This document shows positions 1 through 7,003 of a stretch of 11,474 nt of DNA, in pieces. Source of the DNA: an uncultured Tissierellia bacterium. GTDB lineage: Bacteria; Bacillota; Clostridia; Tissierellales; Peptoniphilaceae. A model generated the notes under the pieces. That model saw only the letters and a program-made list of their open reading frames with translations, made no database searches and was not told the origin of the DNA. The stretch is taken from contig CABTZP010000039.1 in the NCBI GenBank assembly GCA_902489375.1, positions 1-11,474 on the forward strand, written 5' to 3'. The position numbers and the translations under genes were made by a program. The stretch's first letter is position 1, and each line of letters opens with the position of its first letter.

Positions 1-28
1 CGTGGGGGTTCAAATCCCTTCACCTGCA
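1..28 (+). tRNA. tRNA-Leu, 3' end only (cut by left window edge)
   Basis: The first 28 bases match the 3' end of a class II tRNA. A T-arm with the loop TTCAAAT sits at about 9-15 (stem GGGGG/CCCTT with G-T pairs), followed by the acceptor 3' strand CACCTGC and discriminator A at 28. The bases just before the T-stem (CGT) and the acceptor sequence resemble Firmicute tRNA-Leu genes, whose 5' end would read GCAGGTG. The anticodon is outside the window, so the isoacceptor is unknown. The next bases are GTT, so the CCA tail is not encoded and would have to be added by the CCA-adding enzyme. A terminator follows directly. Confidence 0.75.
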
Positions 29-40
29 GTTGATCCTCAA

Positions 41-68
41 GGCTCGGACTTTGGTCCGAGCCTTTTTT
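41..68 (+). terminator. Rho-independent terminator of the tRNA transcript
   Basis: A perfect 9-bp GC-rich stem (GGCTCGGAC at 41-49 with GTCCGAGCC at 54-62) has a 4-base loop and is followed at once by six T (63-68). It lies 12 bases after the tRNA end, so it closes the tRNA transcription unit. Confidence 0.92.
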
Positions 69-82
69 ATATTTTTAGGAAT

Positions 83-119
83 AAAAAATAGGAGCTAAGC
101 AAATGATTCGCCTAGCTCC
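83..119 (-). terminator. Terminator of the nucleoside-binding lipoprotein gene
   Basis: An inverted repeat, GGAGCTAAGC (91-100) against GCCTAGCTCC (110-119), forms 10 pairs with one mismatch and a 9-base loop. Read on the minus strand, the stem is followed by TATTTTTTA (82-90). It lies 30 bases beyond the stop codon of the lipoprotein gene, the expected place for its intrinsic terminator. Confidence 0.85.
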
Positions 120-149
120 CATCCAATAAAAGTCTACTTCTTTATTGAT

Positions 150-1352
150 TTACTTAATATATTCAATTTTCACGTTCTTAAACTGGTCCTGAAGACTCAT
201 CGGATCAGAGTTTTCCGCGGAAGAAGGAATGGCATCGGTCATTCCGTCTTTATTTGATTTCAGCGCATCAAACAGCGCATTATAATCATCCTTAGTAAAC
301 TTCTGGAACCGGTCGAAGTGATCGGGAAGCTGAATTCCGTTTTCCATGACGCCAAAGACCATGGTTTTTCCGCCCTCGAATTTGCCTTCATCAATCAACT
401 TAATTTCGTCGTTCACGGCAACGGTCAGGTTCTTCATCGCAGAAGTAATAACCTGTTCGCCCAGATCATACTGATCAATGTCTACGCCAATGACCTTGCC
501 CTTATTTTCTTTCGCTGCTTTGAGAATTGAATCAACAATTCCGCCGCCGCAGGAGAAGATGATTTCAGTTCCGTTATTATACCAGGAAGCGGCCATGGTT
601 TGAATCTCGGGCTGAGGAACGAAGAAGTTGGTGTAATTGTACTTGACGTTAACGGTTTCGTTCAGCTCTTTTGCAGCGGCATCTGCGCCGGCAACGTATC
701 CAAATCCGTAGCGAATAACTGCAGGCACCGCTAAACCACCCATAAATCCAAGGTTTTTATATCCATCTTTCACCGCGGCGTAACCGGCTAAATAACCAGA
801 TTCCTGCTCTTTAAAGAGAATCGCCGCCGTGTTGGGATCAATTTTTGTGATCATGACTGGACTTCCCTGATCATCCACCTTATCCCCATCCTGTACCTTG
901 GGCTCAAAGTCAGCGGCAATAAAGTAAACGTCCGGATGTTCAGACTGAACCTGGCCTACCGCGTTTTCAAAAAGGAAGCCTGGTGTAACGACGACCTTTG
1001 CCCCCTTTGCAATTGCCTGTTCAATGGCCTGCTTGTAGTTCTGATCTCCTTCAGCCTGGGGACGAAGGTAATTTGCCTTTACGCCAACGGAATCGGCGAA
1101 CATCTTCAGGCCCTCAAAGGCGCTTTGATTAAAGCCCTTATCATCAATCGTGCCGAGGTCCGTAATGAGATATAAGGAATTGTCATCCCAGGCAATTTTT
1201 CCAGGAGCTGGTTTTTCGGCATCCTGGGAGGATTCCGCAGGAGCTGGCTCCGCTGAACTTTCCGGTTTTTCTTCTGGTTTGTTTCCACAAGCGGCAAGGC
1301 CAATGGTCAAGACAAAAGCCAGAAGTAAAGCAATTAATTTTCTTTTTTTCAT
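150..1352 (-). CDS. BMP/PnrA-family nucleoside-binding lipoprotein (ABC importer)
   Basis: Probable extracellular substrate-binding subunit of the neighbouring nucleoside ABC importer, equivalent in role to NupN of Bacillus subtilis and PnrA of Treponema. The 400-residue product starts with a lipoprotein signal (MKKRK, hydrophobic stretch 6-20, lipobox LAAC with lipidated Cys22). An Ala/Glu/Pro-rich tether of about 30 residues follows. The BMP domain begins near residue 60: the family signature TIDDKGFNQSAFEGL is at 68-82, SGYLAGYAA at 185-193, the GFMGG...RYGFGYVAG block at 202-222, and GVDIDQYD, expected to line the ligand site, at 289-296. The start is supported by AAGGAAGGTG shortly upstream of the ATG. 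Unlike the classical order, the gene is last in the cluster and has its own promoter. Purine nucleosides are the likely ligands by family; the exact substrate is not readable. Confidence 0.93.
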   Translation of the reverse strand: MKKRKLIALLLAFVLTIGLAACGNKPEEKPESSAEPAPAESSQDAEKPAPGKIAWDDNSLYLITDLGTIDDKGFNQSAFEGLKMFADSVGVKANYLRPQAEGDQNYKQAIEQAIAKGAKVVVTPGFLFENAVGQVQSEHPDVYFIAADFEPKVQDGDKVDDQGSPVMITKIDPNTAAILFKEQESGYLAGYAAVKDGYKNLGFMGGLAVPAVIRYGFGYVAGADAAAKELNETVNVKYNYTNFFVPQPEIQTMAASWYNNGTEIIFSCGGGIVDSILKAAKENKGKVIGVDIDQYDLGEQVITSAMKNLTVAVNDEIKLIDEGKFEGGKTMVFGVMENGIQLPDHFDRFQKFTKDDYNALFDALKSNKDGMTDAIPSSAENSDPMSLQDQFKNVKIEYIK

Positions 1353-1431
1353 TTTTTCACCTTCCTTAGGTTTCTATAAAATTCATGCTGACGGATCTTC
1401 CCGTCTTCGCTTGTTAAAACCTTGTAAAATC

Positions 1432-1440
1432 ATTATATCA
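1432..1440 (-). promoter_or_regulatory. Extended -10 promoter of the binding-protein gene
   Basis: On the minus strand TGATATAAT gives a perfect -10 hexamer TATAAT (1432-1437) preceded by TGN, the extended -10 element. No good -35 is seen at 16-18 bp; the upstream DNA is the T-rich tail of the preceding terminator. It is about 80 bases upstream of the lipoprotein start codon (1352). The importer promoter shares the same nine bases. Confidence 0.6.
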
Positions 1441-1451
1441 TAAATAATAAT

Positions 1452-1497
1452 TACAAAAACAGGCTTTTTATTCGTATCGTTGGCCTGGGGCCTGTTT
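1452..1497 (-). terminator. Probable terminator after the permease genes
   Basis: An 8-bp inverted repeat, AAACAGGC (1457-1464) with GCCTGTTT (1490-1497), reads on the minus strand as a stem followed by TTTTTGTAA. The loop is long (25 bases, with further GGCC pairing possible), so it may be only partly efficient. It lies just beyond the nupQ-like stop codon and before the lipoprotein promoter. Confidence 0.5.
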
Positions 1498-1506
1498 CTA
1501 AAGCAA

Positions 1507-2466
1507 TTAGCGGGCTCCTTTGTCAAAGGGAATGCCTTCCGAAGCCGGGGCATGGGAATGCTTCGAGGTCATATAGAGGACCACAATCGTAATGGCGTAA
1601 GGCAGGGAATCATAAATAAATTTGGGTATCCCCAATCCGTATAAAAAGGGAATGCCTGTATAGGCCGCGGAGATCGTTTTTAAGAGGCCGAAGAAAAAGG
1701 CCGCTCCAACAATATATTTTGGTTTCCATTGGCCAAAAATTAAAACGGCAATTGCGAGAAAGCCATATCCATTTACCGCCCCATTAAATTCCGTCGAAAC
1801 CGGAAGGATGTAAGCGAGTCCTCCCAACCCGGCCAGGGCGCCGGAAATGAGAACCCCTTCCCAGCGAATTTTCGATACCGAAATCCCAGCGGCATCTGTT
1901 GCCTGGGGAAATTCACCGGCTGAGCGCAATCGAAGGCCAAAGGAGGTTTTATAAAGAACAAAGGTGGAAATTCCTAAAATCATCAGCCCAAGATAAGTCG
2001 TAATATAGGCATTTTGAAAAAAGAATGGCCCCAGAATCGGGATATCCCCAAGAATCGGAACCTTGTCAATCTGATAGGCGCCTGAGAAAGAAATTTGCTG
2101 AATGCCGACCAGAGAACGGGCAATAAAAATACTAAAGGCCGCAGCAAACATATTAATCGCTGTCCCGGCGATCGTTTGGTCAGCAAACATATTAATGGAT
2201 GCAAAAGCTAAAAAGGCGCCGGAAATGATTCCGATCCCGATGGAGAGGACAATGGCTACCCAAAGCGCTTTTTGAGGGACAAAGTTGGGATTGAGGGAAG
2301 CAAAATGAAGATAGAGGGTGCCGGCGAAGGCCCCCATAACCATCATTCCTTCGACAGCGATATTGATGACCCCGGATCTTTCTGAAAACATGGCCGATAA
2401 GGCAACGATTAATAAAGGAATGGAAAAGATCATCATCTGCTGAATGAGAAAATTCATTGCATTCAT
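1507..2466 (-). CDS. nupQ: Nucleoside ABC importer, permease subunit (NupQ-like)
   Basis: Inner-membrane channel subunit of the nucleoside importer, family BPD_transp_2, pairing with the permease just upstream. The product is 319 residues, the size I recall for B. subtilis NupQ, and is almost wholly hydrophobic, with about eight to ten membrane segments. Family signatures are SERSGVINIAVEGMMVMGAF at 28-47 and the coupling-loop region SAGEFPQATDAAGI (182-195) followed by SGALAGLGG (208-216), which contacts the ATPase. I place the start at the ATG at 2466, preceded by AAGGGAG at eight bases' spacing. A longer reading from 2520 adds 18 residues lying inside the upstream permease gene and has no ribosome site. 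The start is one base after the upstream permease stop, so translation is probably coupled. Confidence 0.9.
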   Translation of the reverse strand: MNAMNFLIQQMMIFSIPLLIVALSAMFSERSGVINIAVEGMMVMGAFAGTLYLHFASLNPNFVPQKALWVAIVLSIGIGIISGAFLAFASINMFADQTIAGTAINMFAAAFSIFIARSLVGIQQISFSGAYQIDKVPILGDIPILGPFFFQNAYITTYLGLMILGISTFVLYKTSFGLRLRSAGEFPQATDAAGISVSKIRWEGVLISGALAGLGGLAYILPVSTEFNGAVNGYGFLAIAVLIFGQWKPKYIVGAAFFFGLLKTISAAYTGIPFLYGLGIPKFIYDSLPYAITIVVLYMTSKHSHAPASEGIPFDKGAR

Positions 2467-2467
2467 A

Positions 2468-3601
2468 TTACTTGCTCCCTTCAGAAATATTTTTTTCTTG
2501 ATGAAGAGGAATCGGATCACTTGTGTTTTTTTCCGCTCGATTTTTTCCTTTCTTACCGGAAGATCGGTCCAAGAGCCGGCGGAACAGGACGGAAAGGGCG
2601 GAAATATAGAGAATAATGGAAATGATCATCGTCGTCAGCTCTGGGGCAAAACCCAGGGTTTGAATAGCCTGGCCCCCCATTTGAAGATAAGCAAAGAAAA
2701 GTGCGGAAAAAAGAACGCCAATTGGCTCACTAAGCCCGAGAAGGGCTACGGCAATTCCATCAAAGCCTTCATTCGGAAGAACATTTTGCACCGTGAGATG
2801 GTTACCAGCTCCGGACAAATAAAGCATCCCTCCGCCAAGACCGGCCAAAGCGCCCGCGATGGCCATGGAAAGGATAATGGACTTTTTTTCGTTAATTCCG
2901 GCGTATTTAGCGGCAAAGCGATTTAAACCCACTCCCCTGATTTCATAGCCAAAGGTCGTTTTGTGAATCAAAAGATGAAGCAGAAGGGTTACAATGAGGC
3001 CAATCAGAAATCCGCCACCAGCAATGGTTCCGGGAAAAAGAACGTTCATGCCCATTTTGGGAATTTTCGTTGCAATCGGAATCGTGTTATTTTTTAAAAT
3101 GTTATAAATCTTGCATGATTTGACCAGGGTATTTACCGTGTACATTACAATGTAATTGAGCATAATGCAGGAGATAACTTCATTGACATTTCTTTTGGCC
3201 TTTAAAAAACCAACAAGCGCACCAATCAGGCCGCCCCCTAGACCAGCCAGCAGAAGGCCTGGAATCCAGCATACTGAAGCAGGAATATAAGCGCCCATCT
3301 TGGCGCAGAATAAAATGGTCAAAAAGCCGCCTAACATAAACTGACCCGAAGCGCCAATATTAAATAAACCGGTTTTAAAGGCAAAGCCAACCGATAAGCC
3401 ACACATTAAAAGCGATAGGGAATGATAGAAAAGATCACCAATTCCCCGGATGCCCAAATTAAAGGGCCCCATGAAAAAATGGGGAATGGCTTCATTCGCG
3501 ACATCAGGATTCGTGAAATAAATGATCACCAGGCCGACCAAAAGACCAATTAGAACCGCAATCAGTGAAGGCATGGCCTTTTTAAAAGATGCTTTATTCA
3601 T
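2468..3601 (-). CDS. nupP: Nucleoside ABC importer, permease subunit (NupP-like)
   Basis: The other membrane subunit of the importer (BPD_transp_2). The 377-residue product has a first membrane helix at about 12-29 and some eight to ten in all. Diagnostic blocks are FNIGASGQFMLGGF (80-93) and GVGLNRFAAKYAGI (223-236), the cytoplasmic loop that docks on the ATPase, followed by AGALAGLGGGMLYL (249-262). The C-terminus carries a hydrophilic tail of about 30 residues (348-377, rich in Lys, Glu, Ser) that makes it somewhat longer than typical homologues. The start has AAGGGAGG nine bases upstream and overlaps the end of the ATPase gene by eight bases, so the two are translationally coupled. Confidence 0.9.
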   Translation of the reverse strand: MNKASFKKAMPSLIAVLIGLLVGLVIIYFTNPDVANEAIPHFFMGPFNLGIRGIGDLFYHSLSLLMCGLSVGFAFKTGLFNIGASGQFMLGGFLTILFCAKMGAYIPASVCWIPGLLLAGLGGGLIGALVGFLKAKRNVNEVISCIMLNYIVMYTVNTLVKSCKIYNILKNNTIPIATKIPKMGMNVLFPGTIAGGGFLIGLIVTLLLHLLIHKTTFGYEIRGVGLNRFAAKYAGINEKKSIILSMAIAGALAGLGGGMLYLSGAGNHLTVQNVLPNEGFDGIAVALLGLSEPIGVLFSALFFAYLQMGGQAIQTLGFAPELTTMIISIILYISALSVLFRRLLDRSSGKKGKNRAEKNTSDPIPLHQEKNISEGSK

Positions 3602-5132
3602 GGATACGGGCCTCCCTTTTCTTCACCCCCGACATATAAAGTCCCAGCTCTTCTTCGCTGGTTTTTCCTGGGAGAAGTTCACCCACAATTTCTCCCCGAT
3701 GCATGACGAGGATTCGATCTGAAATGCCGAGGACCTCACTGAGCTCAAAGGAAACTAATAAAACGGCATTTCCATGATTTCTTTCGCTGATCAGCTGGCC
3801 ATGAATGTACTCGACTGCTCCCACATCAAGGCCTCGGGTGGGCTGAACAGCAATCAATAAATTATGCTTTCTTTCCATTTCACGGGCGATAATGGCTTTT
3901 TGCTGATTTCCACCGGACATTGACCGCACAAGAGTCGATTTTCCCTGTCCAGAACGGACATCATATTTTTCAATCAGCTGACCGGCATAGATCGCGGTTT
4001 CTTCAAACTGAATAAGCCCATTTTTCTGAAAGGGTTTTTCGAAATAATTTTGAAGGACGAGATTCTCTTCCAAATTATAATCCAGGATAAGCCCATACTT
4101 TTGCCGATCTTCCGGGATATGGGCAAGGCCATGGGTATTTCGGTAACGGATACTTTCCCGGGTAATATCTTTTCCATTTAAAATCATCTTTCCTTCAAAA
4201 TCCTGGTTTAAGCCCGTCAAAAGGTCAATGAGCTCCGTTTGTCCGTTCCCGTCAATCCCGGCTATGCAAACGATTTCTCCCTCTCGAACGAAAAATGAAA
4301 TCTCCCGTAAGGCCTTCTCTCCATTTTCCCCGGCTTTCCGGCTAAGCTTTTGAACCTCAAGGATCGTTTTACCCAGCTTTGGTTCTCCTAAGTCAAAATT
4401 TAAATTTACTTTCCTTCCTACCATTAGGTTGCTCATCTCCTCAACGGTAAGATCGGAAACATTTTCATCTCCTACCAGTTTTCCCTTGCGGAGGATGGAT
4501 ACGCGGTCAGCAACCGCTTTAATTTCATCTAATTTATGGGTGATAAAAATAATCGATTTACCTTCGCTGACCAGTTGCTTCATGATGTTCATCAGCTCGT
4601 CAATTTCTTGAGGGGTGAGAACAGCAGTCGGTTCATCAAAGATTAAAATGTCGTTATCTCGGTAGAGCATTTTAATAATTTCCACCCGCTGTTGCATGGA
4701 AACCGTGATATCTTCAATATAGGCATCAGGATCAATGTGAAAATGGTAACGTTCGGATAAAGCCATTACTTTTTTTCGAGCATCGTCCATTTTTAAAATG
4801 CCCATATGCGTCGTTTCCGCTCCGAGAACAACATTTTCCAGTACTGTGAAATTTTGGACCAACTTAAAATGCTGGTGGACCATGCCGATCCCATATTTTG
4901 TTGCTTCGTTGGGATCTTTAATCTTTACCGGCTTCCCATTGACTCGAATTTCTCCTGAGTCCGGTTCATACAGTCCAAAAAGAATCGACATCAGAGTCGA
5001 TTTTCCTGCTCCATTCTCCCCGAGCAGGGCAAGAATTTCTCCCTTTTTCAAGGAAATCGAAACCTGGTCATTGGCGATGATACCCGGGAAGGATTTGGTG
5101 ATGTTGACCATCTCGATCACATTTTGTGTCAT
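3594..5132 (-). CDS. nupO: Nucleoside ABC importer, duplicated ATP-binding subunit (NupO-like)
   Basis: Cytoplasmic energy-coupling subunit with two ABC domains in one chain (512 residues, close to B. subtilis NupO). Domain 1: Walker A GENGAGKST (38-46), Q-loop Gln87, degenerate signature VSMQQR (144-149), Walker B DILIFDEP (161-168), switch His199. Domain 2: a degenerate Walker A, GIDGNGQTE (292-300), lacking the GKS/T lysine; an intact signature MSGGNQQK (405-412); and VQPTRGLDVG (429-438) in place of a DEP Walker B. This one-active-site pattern is normal for the RbsA/NupO group. The start is taken at the ATG at 5132, preceded by GAGGAGG at five bases; a reading from 5159 would put nine residues over that ribosome site. 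It is the first gene of the importer unit. Confidence 0.93.
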   Translation of the reverse strand: MTQNVIEMVNITKSFPGIIANDQVSISLKKGEILALLGENGAGKSTLMSILFGLYEPDSGEIRVNGKPVKIKDPNEATKYGIGMVHQHFKLVQNFTVLENVVLGAETTHMGILKMDDARKKVMALSERYHFHIDPDAYIEDITVSMQQRVEIIKMLYRDNDILIFDEPTAVLTPQEIDELMNIMKQLVSEGKSIIFITHKLDEIKAVADRVSILRKGKLVGDENVSDLTVEEMSNLMVGRKVNLNFDLGEPKLGKTILEVQKLSRKAGENGEKALREISFFVREGEIVCIAGIDGNGQTELIDLLTGLNQDFEGKMILNGKDITRESIRYRNTHGLAHIPEDRQKYGLILDYNLEENLVLQNYFEKPFQKNGLIQFEETAIYAGQLIEKYDVRSGQGKSTLVRSMSGGNQQKAIIAREMERKHNLLIAVQPTRGLDVGAVEYIHGQLISERNHGNAVLLVSFELSEVLGISDRILVMHRGEIVGELLPGKTSEEELGLYMSGVKKREARIHE

Positions 5133-5180
5133 GCTCGCCTCCTCATTGAATAGGGCCACTTCCCGTTGAGCCCTTTGTTC

Positions 5181-5199
5181 CTTTTGATTATATCAAAAG
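5181..5199 (-). promoter_or_regulatory. Importer operon promoter with overlapping palindromic operator candidate
   Basis: On the minus strand an extended -10 element, TGATATAAT, contains the perfect hexamer TATAAT (5187-5192). The -35 is weak (TTGTTC at 19 bp is the best seen). The -10 lies exactly within a perfect inverted repeat, CTTTTGAT-ATA-ATCAAAAG (5181-5199), about 50 bases before the ATPase start. Such a palindrome over a -10 box is a natural repressor site. I cannot name the regulator; it does not look like a PurR box or a CodY box. Confidence 0.6.
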
Positions 5200-5208
5200 A
5201 TCTTGGCA

Positions 5209-5248
5209 GAAGAACAAAGAAAGAGACAGGCTTTTGCCTGCCTCTTTC
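5209..5248 (-). terminator. Terminator of the GAPDH transcript
   Basis: A 13-bp stem (5219-5231 with 5236-5248) and a 4-base loop are followed on the minus strand by TTTGTTCTTC. The single irregular pair is G-U in minus-strand RNA but A-C in plus-strand RNA, so the hairpin is fully paired only as a minus-strand transcript. It lies about 155 bases after the GAPDH stop, leaving a long 3' untranslated stretch, and its tail runs into the importer promoter region. Confidence 0.8.
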
Positions 5249-5402
5249 CAGGAATGACCCTATCATTTTGGAGCTGATCATCCTGATCGTCTCGAAATTG
5301 CCTCGAATTTTCCTATTCGTCATAAGAAAAAAGAATAAGCACAGGTCGATAGCGAAGACCCCCATGATGACTGTTCTTTTTGTTTTTTTCATGAACAGAA
5401 AA

Positions 5403-6419
5403 TTACTTCATGATCTTGGAAAAATAAGCGAGGGTTCTTAATAGCTGATGGGTGTATCCCATTTCGTTGTCATACCAGGCGGAGGTCTTTACCATCTGGA
5501 AGTTCCCAGCCTCAGCCACCGAAGTCATCGTGGCATCAAATAGGGAGCCCTGGCTGCTTCCAATCACGTCCGAGGAGACGATTTCTTCCTCATTGTAACC
5601 AAAGGAAGGACTCTCAGCCTCTTTCATCGCTGCATTCACCTCCTCTGCACTGACCGGTTTTTCCAAAATCGAATAGAGTGTAGTAAGAGATCCATCAATG
5701 ACAGGCACCCGCAGAGCGGCACTTGAAAGCTTCCCACCGACTTCCGGAATAACTTCAACAATCGCCTTTGCCGCGCCTGTTGTTGTCGGAACAATATTCA
5801 CAGCCGCTGCCCGGCCACGCCGATAATTCTTTTTCTTATCCGTTTGATCCATTAGGGACTGAGTTCCGGTGTAAGCGTGAACCGTCGTCATCTGCGCGAC
5901 GACAATCCCAAATTTATCGTTTAACACTTTGACCATAGGAGCCAAACAGTTGGTTGTGCAGGATCCTGCGGAAAATACTTCTTCGGTCCCATCCAAAATC
6001 CCTTCATTGACTCCGAATACGACGGTTTTCATCCCTCCTTTTCCAGGGGCAGAAATGAGAACGTGCTTTGCTCCAGCCTGGATATGCTTCATGGCCATAT
6101 CTTTTTCAGTGTAAAAACCGGAACACTCCAGCACAATGTCAATCCCTAATTTTTTCCATGGGAGATCCGCGGCATCTCTTTCATGAAAAACGGGGATCCT
6201 TTTCCCATCGGAGATGATTCCTTCTTCATCGGACTCAAGCTTTCCGGGGTACCGGCCGAAAGTGGAATCATGCTTTAACTGATAAACCATATACGAAGGC
6301 GGAGCTGAACCCGTGTTAATGGCTGCCAGTTCCAGGTCACCGACCTTTTCCGATTCCAATAGACGGAAAACAAGGCGCCCAATTCTGCCGAAACCACTTA
6401 TTGCGATTTTTGTTGTCAT
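5403..6419 (-). CDS. gap: Glyceraldehyde-3-phosphate dehydrogenase, atypical cofactor site
   Basis: Converts glyceraldehyde-3-phosphate to 1,3-bisphosphoglycerate (or the reverse) in the cytoplasm. The 338 residues match the family length. The Rossmann motif GFGRIGR is at 9-15, the active site SCTTNC at 153-158 has catalytic Cys154, the partner His181 lies in TTVHAYTG, and PTTTGAA follows. Two cofactor-selectivity positions depart from NAD-specific enzymes. The Asp after the second beta strand (usual IND) is Thr36 in INTGS, and the S-loop Leu-Pro pair is Gln192-Thr193 with a two-residue insertion. This resembles NADP-accepting GAPDHs, so a biosynthetic (GapB-like) or dual-cofactor role is possible. 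The start has GGGAG six bases upstream. It stands alone, with no pgk or tpi beside it in the window, and has its own terminator. Confidence 0.95.
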   Translation of the reverse strand: MTTKIAISGFGRIGRLVFRLLESEKVGDLELAAINTGSAPPSYMVYQLKHDSTFGRYPGKLESDEEGIISDGKRIPVFHERDAADLPWKKLGIDIVLECSGFYTEKDMAMKHIQAGAKHVLISAPGKGGMKTVVFGVNEGILDGTEEVFSAGSCTTNCLAPMVKVLNDKFGIVVAQMTTVHAYTGTQSLMDQTDKKKNYRRGRAAAVNIVPTTTGAAKAIVEVIPEVGGKLSSAALRVPVIDGSLTTLYSILEKPVSAEEVNAAMKEAESPSFGYNEEEIVSSDVIGSSQGSLFDATMTSVAEAGNFQMVKTSAWYDNEMGYTHQLLRTLAYFSKIMK

Positions 6420-6557
6420 GAATTACTCCCTTTTCTTTGACCTTGATTTTAACAATCACTTCCTGTTGTGGGCAATGGTCTTTCTGCCCCATCATTCCTT
6501 CATGATTCAATTTTTCAGTTGTAAAGACAGGGTATCCCCCATCTCTTTGTATCATTA

Positions 6558-6563
6558 AGTATA
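6558..6563 (-). promoter_or_regulatory. Possible GAPDH promoter (-10 only)
   Basis: TATACT on the minus strand is the best -10-like hexamer between the yneA terminator and the GAPDH start, about 140 bases upstream of the ATG. No convincing -35 is present at 16-18 bp. Two copies of TGTCGG (6565-6570 and 6584-6589 in plus coordinates) lie directly upstream, 19 bases apart, and could be activator or repressor half-sites. The remaining leader to 6420 shows no recognisable riboswitch. Confidence 0.3.
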
Positions 6564-6585
6564 CCCGACATTTGCATGGACTGCC

Positions 6586-6622
6586 GACAAAAAGAACTCC
6601 CCGTCGCGGGGGCGGCGGGGAG
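6586..6622 (-). terminator. Terminator of the yneA-like gene
   Basis: A 7-bp GC-rich stem, CTCCCCG (6597-6603) with CGGGGAG (6616-6622), has a GC-rich 12-base loop. On the minus strand it is followed by TTCTTTTTGT. It lies ten bases after the stop of the LysM gene. Confidence 0.8.
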
Positions 6623-6632
6623 AACAAATATA

Positions 6633-6965
6633 TTAAATAATTGGAAGCTGAAGGGGTTGACCCGGGTGTAAGGTCATGGCTTCCAAATTATTTAACTCCA
6701 CAATTTGAAGGATCAGGTCTCGGGGATCTTGATGATATTCCTGAGCAAGGGGCTGGGCAATGGACCAAAGCGTCTCCCCTTCACTGACATAAATGATCCT
6801 GGTTTGGAGAAATGGTTCAGAAGTGATTTCTTTCTCACTTGCTCCATAAACAGTCTGAGGCTGTATAGTCTGTAAAAGGCCAAAAATTAAAATACCAAAG
6901 AAAACGGACACCATCAAAATGAAGGTAAAAAATTTTCTTTGATTCACAATAACCCATCGTTTCAT
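6633..6965 (-). CDS. yneA: YneA-like SOS cell-division suppressor, LysM domain
   Basis: Small membrane-anchored protein expected to delay septation during DNA damage, as YneA does in B. subtilis. The 110-residue product has a short basic N-terminus, one membrane helix at about 12-33, and an external LysM domain at about 57-108. The LysM begins IIYVSEGETLWSIAQ and ends LNNLEAMTLHPGQPLQLP. Length and layout fit YneA (about 105 residues). The start is placed at the ATG at 6965, seven bases after GGAGG; a longer reading begins inside a LexA box and lacks a ribosome site. Two LexA boxes in the promoter strongly support the SOS role. The usual neighbour lexA is not in the window. A generic LysM protein is the only serious alternative. 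Confidence 0.88.
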   Translation of the reverse strand: MKRWVIVNQRKFFTFILMVSVFFGILIFGLLQTIQPQTVYGASEKEITSEPFLQTRIIYVSEGETLWSIAQPLAQEYHQDPRDLILQIVELNNLEAMTLHPGQPLQLPII

Positions 6966-6980
6966 TTTTCCGCCTCCAAA

Positions 6981-6992
6981 GAACATTTGTTC
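6981..6992. promoter_or_regulatory. LexA (SOS) box, start-proximal copy
   Basis: GAACATTTGTTC is a perfect palindrome with the GAAC-N4-GTTC core of Bacillus-type LexA/DinR sites. It lies between the -10 box and the ribosome binding site of the yneA-like gene, where bound LexA would block transcription. Confidence 0.9.
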
Positions 6993-7003
6993 TAACTGGC
7001 ATA

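Noticed and set aside
2467..2520. Longer N-terminus for the NupQ-like permease
   Set aside because: The extra 18 residues lie within the upstream permease gene and lack a ribosome site, whereas the ATG at 2466 has a strong one and gives the usual 319-residue length.
5129..5392. 87-codon minus-strand ORF with a hydrophobic N-terminus between GAPDH and the importer ATPase
   Set aside because: No ribosome site at its ATG, and it runs through the GAPDH terminator hairpin, the importer promoter and the ATPase ribosome site.
5133..5402. Purine riboswitch upstream of the nucleoside importer
   Set aside because: I looked for the conserved purine-aptamer core with its two loop-loop elements and found none. 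The leader from the promoter to the start codon is only about 50 bases, too short for one.
6337..6627. 96-codon minus-strand ORF over the GAPDH leader
   Set aside because: It begins inside the yneA terminator, overlaps the true GAPDH start in another frame, and shows no family features.
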